DNA of 21,958 bases from Actinomycetes bacterium. GTDB lineage: Bacteria; Actinomycetota; Thermoleophilia; Gaiellales; Gaiellaceae. Of the stretch, positions 1 through 6,519 are shown piece after piece. The translations under genes and the position numbers were made by a program. The notes beneath the pieces were generated by a model. That model was not told where the DNA came from. It ran no database searches and worked only from the letters and a program-made list of their open reading frames with translations. The DNA is taken from assembly GCA_030624785.1 (NCBI GenBank), contig JAUXJK010000006.1, positions 1 to 21,958 on the forward strand, given 5' to 3'. Every line of letters begins with the position of its first letter. The stretch's first letter is position 1.

Positions 1-114
1 ATCGCGCGCCACAGCGAGCGCTACCGCGCACCGGCCGCCGACGCATTCATCGAATGCGCCGCCGCTGTCTGTGCGGCCCTCGGCGCGCGGGAGCGCGCCG
101 AGAACGTCCGTTAG
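1..114 (+). CDS. C-terminal fragment of a protein, possibly a LysR-type regulator
   Basis: An open frame runs from the window edge to a TAG at 112-114 and encodes 37 residues, starting IARHSERYRAPAADAFIE. The pattern 'RYRxPAAxAFIE' followed by a short helix resembles the last helix of the LysR substrate-binding domain, but the fragment is too short to be sure. It converges on hppA. Only the end of the gene is present, so no start or DNA-binding domain can be seen. Confidence 0.45.
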   Translation: MARHSERYRAPAADAFIECAAAVCAALGARERAENVR

Positions 115-135
115 CGACCAGCGGACGCGTTCAGC

Positions 136-165
136 GCCGGTCAGTAGTACCGGCAACTCGGTTTT
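136..165. terminator. Hairpin terminator between convergent genes
   Basis: GCCGGT (136-141) and ACCGGC (149-154) form a perfect 6-bp GC-rich stem with a 7-nt loop. A TTTT tract follows at 162-165. It sits in the 70-bp gap between the + strand fragment and the end of hppA, where a terminator is expected. The T tract is 7 nt from the stem, so it is a weak intrinsic terminator for the + direction. Confidence 0.45.
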
Positions 166-184
166 CTCTGCTTGACCTGTCGGC

Positions 185-2230
185 TTAGGTGTGGATCGAA
201 ACGACGATCGGAATGATCAGGATTGCCACGAGGTTCGCGATCTTGATCATCGGGTTGATCGCGGGCCCGGCGGTGTCCTTGTATGGATCACCCACAGTGT
301 CTCCGGTTATCGAGGCGTTGTGTGCCTCGGAGCCCTTGCCACCGTATGCCCCGTCCTCGATCAACTTCTTCGCGTTGTCCCACGCTCCACCACCGGCCGT
401 CATCGCGATCGCGAGGAAGATGCCTGTGACGATCGTGCCGATCAGGAGCCCACCGAGTGCGCGCTCGTTGATGACACCGACGATGATCGGGACGGCGATC
501 GGAATCGCTGCGGGAAGAAGCATCAGCTTGAGTGCCGACGCCGTCACGATCGAAACCGCTCTGCTGTAGTCGGGACGTTGACTGCCATCCATGATCCCGG
601 GCATTTCACGGAACTGCCGGCGCACCTCTTCCACGACCTGGGCGGCCGCGATGCCGACTGCATTCATAGCAAGCGCCGCAAACAAGAACGGCATCAGACC
701 ACCGATAAATAGTCCAGCGATGACCCACGGGTCGCTGAGGCTGAATACAGTTTCGAGACCCTCCTCTGCGAGCCCACGAACGTATTCGTCGAACAGCACG
801 ATCGCTGCGAGACCAGCAGATCCAATCGCATAGCCCTTCGTGACGGCTTTCGTCGTGTTTCCGACGGCGTCAAGAGGATCCGTGATCGCACGTACTTCCT
901 CAGGCAGGTCGGCCATCTCGGCGATCCCACCCGCATTATCCGTTACCGGTCCATAGGCGTCGAGGGCCACAATGAGGCCAGTCATCGAAAGCTGTGCCAT
1001 GACGGCGACGCCTACGCCGTACAGGTTCCCAGTTATCTCGAATGCGGCCACCAGACCAATTGCAATGACGATCACCGGAGCGACCGTCGCCTCCATGCCA
1101 ACTGCAAGCCCGGAGATGATGTTTGTTGCATGGCTGGTCTCTGATGCCTTCGCGATTCGTCTGACGGGCCGCCACCTGGTGCCTGTGTAGAACTCAGTGA
1201 GGCCGACAAGCAAGAACGTGACGACCAGACCAACAAGCGCGGCGCCGTAGAGCTGCCAGAACGTAAAGGGCCCGTCCGGCGAGTCGAACGCAAGCGTGAC
1301 AGGAATAAAGCCAAGGGCTGAGAGCCCCGTTGCGACGGCAACTGCCCTGTACAAGGCAGCCATTACCGAGGACTGATCGTCTTTGACGCGTGCGAAGAGC
1401 GTTCCGATCACAGAGGCGAGGATCGAGACACCGCCGATCGACAGCGGATACAGGAACAGCTCGGGTGAGTTGAACTGCGTGCCTAAGAGCATCACGGCCA
1501 CGGCCGTCACTGCATAGGTCTCGAAGAGGTCGGCGGCCATACCGGCGCAGTCACCAACGTTGTCACCAACGTTGTCTGCGATAACGGCCGGGTTGCGCGG
1601 ATCGTCTTCGGGGATCCCCGCTTCGAGCTTGCCGACGAGGTCGGCGCCCACATCTGCTGCCTTCGTGAAAATACCGCCGCCGAGTCGGGCAAATACAGAG
1701 ATGAGCGAACCACCGAAGGCGAGTCCGATCAGGTCGTCGACGGCTGACTCGGCCGAGTTGCCGAAGCCCGCGGTGAGAATCCAGTAGTAGCCGGCAACGC
1801 CCATCAGGCCGAGACCGACCACGAGCAAGCCCGTCACCGAACCGGCCTTGAACGCAACGTTCAGCGCCGGCGGAAGACCGTCTTGAGCGGCCGCGGCCGT
1901 ACGCGTGTTCGAGCGAACGGCCACGTTCATGCCAATGAATCCAGCGGCTGCAGAGAGAATCGCGCCGACAAGGAAGCCAATAGCGGTGCCCCAGCCAAGC
2001 TGGTTGTAGAAGCCGAGCAGGAGGAACGGGATGATCGCGACGATCGCAATCGTGATGTACTGCCGCTTCAGATACGCGGCCGCGCCTTCCTGACTTGCGC
2101 GACCGATCTCCTGGATCCGCTCGCCGCCCGGTGGCTGACGGAGCAGCCAGAATGTGAGGTATAAGCCGTAACCGACGCCTATGCCAGCGCAGATCAGCGC
2201 GAACATGACGCTGTGGTCTTCAAAAAACAT
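185..2230 (-). CDS. hppA: K+-insensitive membrane-bound proton-pumping pyrophosphatase
   Basis: This membrane enzyme couples hydrolysis of pyrophosphate to proton export, recovering energy from the PPi released by biosynthesis. The 681-residue length is normal for the family, and many hydrophobic helices run throughout. The PPi/Mg-binding signature DVGADLVGK is at about residues 193-201, followed by the DNVGDNVGDCAGMAADLFE block at about 219-237 and a second acidic cluster, DNAGGIAEM, near 431. The sequence GNTTKAVTKG near 457-466 has Lys461 and Thr464, the combination known to mark the K+-independent subfamily. The ATG at 2230 is preceded by GAGAGGAG. A 207-bp region separates it from the divergent gene at 2438 and contains a small GAGCG/CGCTC dyad at 2276-2289. 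H+ rather than Na+ pumping is inferred from subfamily membership. Confidence 0.97.
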   Translation of the reverse strand: MFFEDHSVMFALICAGIGVGYGLYLTFWLLRQPPGGERIQEIGRASQEGAAAYLKRQYITIAIVAIIPFLLLGFYNQLGWGTAIGFLVGAILSAAAGFIGMNVAVRSNTRTAAAAQDGLPPALNVAFKAGSVTGLLVVGLGLMGVAGYYWILTAGFGNSAESAVDDLIGLAFGGSLISVFARLGGGIFTKAADVGADLVGKLEAGIPEDDPRNPAVIADNVGDNVGDCAGMAADLFETYAVTAVAVMLLGTQFNSPELFLYPLSIGGVSILASVIGTLFARVKDDQSSVMAALYRAVAVATGLSALGFIPVTLAFDSPDGPFTFWQLYGAALVGLVVTFLLVGLTEFYTGTRWRPVRRIAKASETSHATNIISGLAVGMEATVAPVIVIAIGLVAAFEITGNLYGVGVAVMAQLSMTGLIVALDAYGPVTDNAGGIAEMADLPEEVRAITDPLDAVGNTTKAVTKGYAIGSAGLAAIVLFDEYVRGLAEEGLETVFSLSDPWVIAGLFIGGLMPFLFAALAMNAVGIAAAQVVEEVRRQFREMPGIMDGSQRPDYSRAVSIVTASALKLMLLPAAIPIAVPIIVGVINERALGGLLIGTIVTGIFLAIAMTAGGGAWDNAKKLIEDGAYGGKGSEAHNASITGDTVGDPYKDTAGPAINPMIKIANLVAILIIPIVVSIHT

Positions 2231-2420
2231 CGGCTAAGGCTCCTCTCAAAGCTTTCGCTCTTCACTTCACGACTTGAGCGTATTCGCTCCCGATGCGCGC
2301 ATGCCTTCACGTTTCCGGCAGCTCAGGCGCAGGCGAGATTTGTACCACAACGCACGGACACGCTGCATGTGCGGCCCAAGGGCGTCATCACGCACAAGGG
2401 GGCGACCCTTGGCGGGTTGC

Positions 2421-2429
2421 TGACATAAT
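2421..2429 (+). promoter_or_regulatory. Extended -10 promoter for the Cys-rich protein gene
   Basis: TG-A-CATAAT at 2421-2429 matches the extended -10 form TGnTATAAT with one change. It lies 8 nt before the ATG at 2438, so transcription would start at or within about 2 nt of the start codon. There is no Shine-Dalgarno in between, consistent with a leaderless or near-leaderless mRNA. Confidence 0.55.
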
Positions 2430-2437
2430 TACACCCC

Positions 2438-3583
2438 ATGCGCAGTCGGCTCTTGCTCACATTGGGCCTTGCGGCTGGATTGGCAGTCGCTCTGGTCCTC
2501 GTATTCACGCTCGCCGTTGGCGACGACAAGGACGCGACTGAGACCGTCGCGTCTGAAGCTGCGTCATCCTCGGTGAGCACTGATGGCGTCGCCGAGGATG
2601 CGGCCGCGACGGCACTTCAAAGCCCTTCGAGCGAGGGCAAGACGTTCGATGCCGACTGCATCAACAGCATTCAGCGGGACTACGACTGTTACTCGACGTA
2701 TCTCGTTGACGTTCTCAATACGCAGAGTGCGTCCGAGGCGCTGGTGGAGCTCGCGGACCTCGCGGCGAACGACTCGTTCGTGCGCGCCGAATGCCACCCG
2801 CTCACACACTCGATCGGTCGCGCGGCCATGGAGCGCTATGGCTCCTTCCAGGACGCCGTGGTCTACGAGGACGGCACCTGCTGGAGCGGCTTCACACACG
2901 GAATTCTCGAAGGCGTGATGTTCGAGTACTCGATCGAGGAGCTCGACAAGGCGATCATCGGGATCTGCAAGCAGGACCCAGATCAGCCCTATTCATTCGA
3001 CTACTACAACTGTGTTCACGGCCTCGGACATGGCGTCTCGTGGCGATTCGACAATGGCGTGTTCGAAGCTCTGGTCGTATGCGACGCGCTGGAGGGCAGT
3101 TGGGAACAGAAGTCGTGCCATAGCGGCGTGTTCATGCAGAACATCGTCGTCGACGGCGCATCGCACCAGAGCCGCGAGCTTCGCCCAGATGAGCCCATGT
3201 ACCCGTGCACAGCTGTGGACGAGCAGTACAAGAAGACCTGTTACTTGATGCAAACTTCGTACGCCCTGAGGACGGTCGACTACGACTACGCCAAGGGCTT
3301 CGAGCTCTGCGAGACCGAGGCCGATGAAGGCTACGTCGACACCTGCTACCGCAGCATGGGACGCGATATCAGCGGCAACAGCCACCGAGAATCCGAGAAG
3401 GTCGTCGAGCTCTGCGGGCTGGGAGACCCCGAGCTTCAAGACCAATGCTTCCAGGGCGCCGTGAAAAACGCGGTGTTCAACGACCACGGTCTCGAGAACG
3501 CCAACAAACTCTGCGGGCTCGTGCCGGCGCGCTATGAAGAAGCGTGTCTGCAGGCGCGCGACGAAGCAGCCGCGACTCTTTAG
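2438..3583 (+). CDS. Secreted or membrane-anchored Cys/His-rich repeat protein, function unknown
   Basis: The 381-residue product starts with an uncleaved-looking signal anchor (about residues 3-27), then a Ser/Ala/Thr-rich linker to about 68. The rest has 16 cysteines and conserved-looking Cys/His motifs: CHPLTHSIGR (119-128), CWSGFTHGILEG (148-159), CVHGLGHGV (192-200), CHSGVFMQN (227-235). From residue 177 on, the cysteines fall in pairs 11-15 residues apart (177/192, 215/227, 257/268, 291/303, 326/337, 359/370). The pairs recur about every 33-35 residues after the first units, like a disulfide-pinned helical repeat of the TPR/Sel1 kind. I recall similar CHxxxHxIGR/CWSGxxHG hypothetical proteins in other bacteria and archaea but know no function. 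The His/Cys clusters could bind metal or heme; this is inference. It is monocistronic, with a terminator at 3651-3686. Confidence 0.85.
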   Translation: MRSRLLLTLGLAAGLAVALVLVFTLAVGDDKDATETVASEAASSSVSTDGVAEDAAATALQSPSSEGKTFDADCINSIQRDYDCYSTYLVDVLNTQSASEALVELADLAANDSFVRAECHPLTHSIGRAAMERYGSFQDAVVYEDGTCWSGFTHGILEGVMFEYSIEELDKAIIGICKQDPDQPYSFDYYNCVHGLGHGVSWRFDNGVFEALVVCDALEGSWEQKSCHSGVFMQNIVVDGASHQSRELRPDEPMYPCTAVDEQYKKTCYLMQTSYALRTVDYDYAKGFELCETEADEGYVDTCYRSMGRDISGNSHRESEKVVELCGLGDPELQDQCFQGAVKNAVFNDHGLENANKLCGLVPARYEEACLQARDEAAATL

Positions 3584-3597
3584 AACGGCCCAGCGCC

Positions 3598-3650
3598 ACG
3601 GCCTGCGGCAAATCGGTAGGTCGCGAGCAGGAAACCCATCTCCTGGCCGT
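3598..3650 (+). promoter_or_regulatory. Structured leader region closed by ACGGCC/GGCCGT
   Basis: ACGGCC (3598-3603) is perfectly complementary to GGCCGT (3645-3650), enclosing 41 nt that can form smaller stems, for example CAGG/CCTG. It sits between the stop of the Cys-rich protein gene and the terminator-like hairpin, upstream of the GGDEF gene. I could not match it to a known riboswitch. Pairing by chance is possible in such GC-rich DNA. Confidence 0.25.
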
Positions 3651-3686
3651 CACCCAAAAGGGGGATTCGCCTCCCCCGTTTTGGTG
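3651..3686 (+). terminator. Strong intrinsic terminator-like hairpin before the GGDEF gene
   Basis: The left arm CACC(C)AAAAGGGGGA pairs with the right arm TCCCCC(G)TTTTGGTG, giving about 14 base pairs with one unpaired base on each side and a 6-nt loop (3666-3671). The TTTT tract is at 3679-3682. The symmetry (AAAA-G5 / C5-TTTT) would also work on the opposite strand. It ends the Cys-rich gene and may also act as an attenuator for the GGDEF gene, because the Shine-Dalgarno region at 3719-3729 nearly repeats its left arm. Confidence 0.7.
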
Positions 3687-3718
3687 CCGATGCACGAGCC
3701 ACGTCTCCAGAACTCGAC

Positions 3719-3729
3719 AAAGGGGGGAG
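3719..3729 (+). promoter_or_regulatory. G-rich Shine-Dalgarno that duplicates the terminator left arm
   Basis: AAAGGGGGGAG directly precedes the ATG at 3730. It nearly repeats AAAAGGGGGA of the hairpin at 3656-3665 and is complementary to CTCCCCC(G)TTT of the right arm (3671-3681). The right arm can therefore pair with either the terminator left arm or this ribosome-binding region. The spacing to ATG is short for a good site. Confidence 0.45.
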
Positions 3730-4737
3730 ATGGAACGCTCGCGCACCGCAGCACACAATCGACTCTCTGGACTTCGCGGCACGGTCGCACGTCGCCGCAA
3801 CAGCTTCGCGTCGCGCGGCGAGAGGGCGGCTACGTCGTCGTCCACGACCAGGCCACACGGCGTATCCGTGCCGATGTCGATCGGCCGTGCGCTCGCGATC
3901 TCGAACGATCCTGTCGATCGACTCCTCCTTGATGAGAGGCTCAGCACCTCCGGGGAGTTCGAAGTCGAGATCGTTGAAGACCTCGCAGCGGGTCTGAACG
4001 CCGTCCGCCAGCGACACTTTGACGCTATCGCTCTCGACGTTTCCTCGGCCGCAGGACCGAACACCGCCACGCTCGGGGATCTACTCGACACTGCTCAGGA
4101 GTCGGCCATCGTGGTGATTGGCGATTCGGGAGACCCCGCAATCGGGCTCAAAGCCGTCGACGCCGGCGCGCACGAGTACGTTCCGCGAGTTCAGCTTGGC
4201 ACCGACGCCGTTCTCAAGGCCGCCCGCCGCGCCGTCGCACGCAACGGGCGACGAGTGGAGCTCGACCGTCTCGCCAACATCGACCCTCTCACCGGCCTGC
4301 TCAACCGCCGCGGCCTCGACGAACTCGGCGGACGCGCACTCGAAGCGGCTGAACGGCTCGGCTCACCATTCACGCTTCTGCTCCTCGACATCGACAGCCT
4401 CGAGCAGATCAACTACGGATTCGGACATAGCCACGGCGACGACACGCTGCGCGAGACCGCACGCGTGATCCTGGCCTGCATACGCACCACAGACATCGCA
4501 GCTCGAATCGGTGGTGATGAGTTCTGCGTCGCGCTCACCGACCGCTCGCCGCCACCAGAAACAGTCGCAGCGAGACTCGGGCGAAAGTTCGACCAGCGCA
4601 ACGAACATCGCGACGGTGGCCTGCTCTCACTGACGCTTGGCGTCTCCCACGCCGAAGACTGGAGCGGACCGGAACTCTGGAATCTCGTCGACGAAGCAAA
4701 TAGCCGCATGATCGCGGCCCGGTCCACCCTCGCCTGA
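3730..4737 (+). CDS. GGDEF-domain diguanylate cyclase with degenerate receiver domain
   Basis: It probably makes the second messenger cyclic di-GMP. Read from ATG 3730 it has 335 residues. A basic, Ser/Arg-rich N-terminal stretch of about 48 residues precedes a receiver-like domain (about 49-170). That domain keeps an aspartate in FDAIALD but has ISND for the usual acidic pair and YVPR where the conserved Lys normally sits. The GGDEF domain (about 185-325) has DPLTGLLNRRG, DIDSLEQIN, GHSHGDD and an intact RIGGDEF (motif at 261-265). An inhibitory I-site RTTD lies just upstream. The usual FKxIND is changed to LEQINY. ATG 3730 has a G-rich Shine-Dalgarno (3722-3729) close upstream. ATG 3874 is an alternative start that removes the low-complexity N-terminus, so the start is uncertain. 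Confidence 0.82.
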   Translation: MERSRTAAHNRLSGLRGTVARRRNSFASRGERAATSSSTTRPHGVSVPMSIGRALAISNDPVDRLLLDERLSTSGEFEVEIVEDLAAGLNAVRQRHFDAIALDVSSAAGPNTATLGDLLDTAQESAIVVIGDSGDPAIGLKAVDAGAHEYVPRVQLGTDAVLKAARRAVARNGRRVELDRLANIDPLTGLLNRRGLDELGGRALEAAERLGSPFTLLLLDIDSLEQINYGFGHSHGDDTLRETARVILACIRTTDIAARIGGDEFCVALTDRSPPPETVAARLGRKFDQRNEHRDGGLLSLTLGVSHAEDWSGPELWNLVDEANSRMIAARSTLA

Positions 4738-4759
4738 CGCCGCGCAGGCGCGTCGGCTA

Positions 4760-5275
4760 CTACGCGCTAGAGGAGTCCTCTGCCCCGTCGTCGCTCTCCG
4801 CGCCATCACTGCCCGCGCCGCCCGTCGGCACCTCAGGCTTCTCGCTGTGGATCGGCTCGGCAGCCTCGACGCTGTCCGCCGGCTCGGCGCCTTCCGCCGG
4901 CTCGTCGGATTGAGTCGACTCGCCCGATTCAGTCGACGGTGCAGCGGCCTCGCCGCTGGCGTCGCCTGAGCTCTGGCCTTCGGCAACCGCGCGACCGTAG
5001 GCGATCTTGAGATGCGAGACCGAACCCTTGAAATCACTCGAGAGCTGCGGCGGCAGGAAGCCTTCGAGAACGGGAGCAAGTGCCTCCATCGTCTCGATCG
5101 CCAACTGCGACTGCGCCAGGTCACGCTCTTCGCGGCTGTCGTCCGTCAGTCCCAGTCGACGAAAGCCGATCGCCGAGACCGTCACGAGCGACTGAACCAA
5201 CACGTCCTGAATGCGCAGTGACTTCAGCTGCTCCTCGAGCTGCTTTTCGAACTCTTCTGTCTCGGCGTCAGCCAT
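4760..5275 (-). CDS. Small acidic-tailed protein, DUF1844-like
   Basis: The product has 171 residues from ATG 5275, which is preceded by GGAGG with a 6-nt gap; the longer frame extending upstream is not used. The first 100 or so residues are helical and read DVLVQSLVTVSAIGFRRLGL, then DLAQSQLAIETMEALAPVLE. This resembles DUF1844-type small proteins (a short 'SLATSAL..LG' helix, then 'D..LAKQ.ID.L..L'). The last 65 residues are a Ser/Glu/Ala/Gly-rich acidic tail of low complexity. It overlaps the end of the ligase gene by 8 nt (ATGGCTGA), so the two are likely translationally coupled. No catalytic motif is visible and the function is unknown. The DUF assignment is from pattern memory only. Confidence 0.72.
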   Translation of the reverse strand: MADAETEEFEKQLEEQLKSLRIQDVLVQSLVTVSAIGFRRLGLTDDSREERDLAQSQLAIETMEALAPVLEGFLPPQLSSDFKGSVSHLKIAYGRAVAEGQSSGDASGEAAAPSTESGESTQSDEPAEGAEPADSVEAAEPIHSEKPEVPTGGAGSDGAESDDGAEDSSSA

Positions 5276-6449
5276 GACTTGCCTCCAGTGCAACGTCGCG
5301 CGTTCGCGCGACCTGTTCAGCGTAGATTTCACGAAGATCCGCGCCCTCTTCGAAACGCGCGATCTGGCGTTCTGCGGCGTTCGCCGCGGGTATATCAAGA
5401 TATGAGGCCACGCCGAGCTCTTCTGCGACCGGCATTACCCACTCGATGAGCTCCTCGAGCGCATGTCGCGCGGAGCGGATGCGCAAACTCTCTGTCTGAT
5501 TCAGATCGAGGAAGTCGCCCGAGAGGCCGTTGCGAATCGCCCGCCAGAAGTTCTCCTCGATCAGCCGCTGACGAAGCACCGGGACCGGTTCTCCTTCGTC
5601 GAGCGCACGAGCAATCCGCGCCGTCAGCGCATAACAGAGCGCGCTCACCGATCTCGCCTCCGCGAGCTCTGGCTGCCCGTCGCAGATTCGAATCTCGACC
5701 GTCGGAAACTGCAGGTGGAGACGAACGCTCCACCAAAGCTGTGTGTGTTCGGTGACGCTGCCCGTTTTGTAGAGGTAGCCGATGAACTTCTCGTAGTCGG
5801 CCCAGTCGGCGAACGTGTCAGGAATGCCAGAGCGCGGAAACATCCTCGTGAAGACCTGCGAGCGGACCGAGTGAAGATGCGTGAAGCAGTCCTCGACAAA
5901 AGGCGAGGACGCCGATAGCGCGAGAAGTTCCGGCATGAACCCGCGCAACGCATTGCAAACAGCAACGGCGCGATCCGCCCCACGAATACCCACGTGCACG
6001 TGGAGTCCGAAACTGTTGTTTCGCCACACGACGTAGCGCAGGATCTCGTCGTTGCGACGGTAATGCGGCGTGTCGATGATGCGTTGCTCCTGCCACGGAC
6101 TCCACGGATGGGTACCGGTCGCACCGAGCGCAATGTCAAAAGAATCGGCGAGCTCGAGCAGCTGAGCTCGGCGTGTCGCGAGGTTCGCAGCCGCTTCGGC
6201 AAACGATTCGCAGCGGCCGGTCTTTACCTCGATCTCAGACGCGATGAGCTCTCCCGCGACGTGCTCACCAAGCGGCGTCTTCAGCGATGCGGCATGAAGA
6301 TCCTCGAAACGATTGACCATGCCAAGCGTGGCCGGATCGAGCAGCGCGAACTCCTCTTCGACAGCCAGGGTGAAGTCGCGGCCGGTCTCGAACTGCTCGT
6401 AAGCAAGGCGCAGCTGCTCGTCGGCAGTGAGCGTCTGCGCGTCTCCCAC
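5268..6449 (-). CDS. Carboxylate-amine ligase of the glutamate-cysteine ligase 2 (YbdK) family
   Basis: GCS2-family enzymes join an amino group to a carboxylate using ATP; YbdK shows weak glutamate-cysteine ligase activity. The 393 residues show the family blocks FTLAVEEEFALLDP near 26-39, ELIASEIEVKTGRCES, GATGTHPWSPW, NNSFGLHVHVGI (His-x-His metal/ATP site), SSPFVEDCFTHLHSVR and PTVEIRICDGQPELAE. The start is GTG 6449, with a TACCGT hexamer exactly 6 nt upstream and no Shine-Dalgarno. It follows a GT4 glycosyltransferase on the same strand, separated by a terminator hairpin, and overlaps the downstream DUF1844-like gene. The true substrate is unknown. A role in making a low-molecular-weight thiol or peptide conjugate is inference. 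Confidence 0.9.
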   Translation of the reverse strand: MGDAQTLTADEQLRLAYEQFETGRDFTLAVEEEFALLDPATLGMVNRFEDLHAASLKTPLGEHVAGELIASEIEVKTGRCESFAEAAANLATRRAQLLELADSFDIALGATGTHPWSPWQEQRIIDTPHYRRNDEILRYVVWRNNSFGLHVHVGIRGADRAVAVCNALRGFMPELLALSASSPFVEDCFTHLHSVRSQVFTRMFPRSGIPDTFADWADYEKFIGYLYKTGSVTEHTQLWWSVRLHLQFPTVEIRICDGQPELAEARSVSALCYALTARIARALDEGEPVPVLRQRLIEENFWRAIRNGLSGDFLDLNQTESLRIRSARHALEELIEWVMPVAEELGVASYLDIPAANAAERQIARFEEGADLREIYAEQVARTRDVALEASHG

Positions 6450-6455
6450 GCGACG

Positions 6456-6461
6456 ACGGTA
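6456..6461 (-). promoter_or_regulatory. -10 hexamer TACCGT for a leaderless ligase mRNA
   Basis: On the - strand TACCGT is followed by exactly 6 nt (CGTCGC) and then the GTG start at 6449. That places the predicted transcription start on the start codon. No Shine-Dalgarno is present. No clear -35 was seen. Confidence 0.4.
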
Positions 6462-6483
6462 GCACGTCGGACCACCCTATTTC

Positions 6484-6511
6484 GAGCCTAAAGCGCTCGC
6501 GCTTTTGGCTC
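6484..6511 (-). terminator. Terminator-like hairpin after the glycosyltransferase gene
   Basis: GAGCC-t-AAAGCG and CGCTTT-t-GGCTC form a 12-bp stem with a single T-T mismatch and a 4-nt loop, just 8 bp past the glycosyltransferase stop codon (6520-6522). There is no U tract after it on either strand. It separates the glycosyltransferase from the ligase gene, which has its own putative promoter. Confidence 0.55.
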
Positions 6512-6519
6512 TCGCTCAA

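Noticed and set aside
2231..2437. Rex operator or other known regulator site in the hppA/Cys-rich divergent region
   Set aside because: No TTGTGAA/TTCACAA-type dyad was found, only a short GAGCG/CGCTC repeat of no clear meaning.
3590..3650. Possible c-di-GMP-I riboswitch (sequence CGGTAGGTCGCG recalls part of the known aptamer)
   Set aside because: The other conserved parts of the aptamer (the GGCAAACC and ACGCAAAGCC blocks) are not present, so only an unnamed structured leader is claimed.
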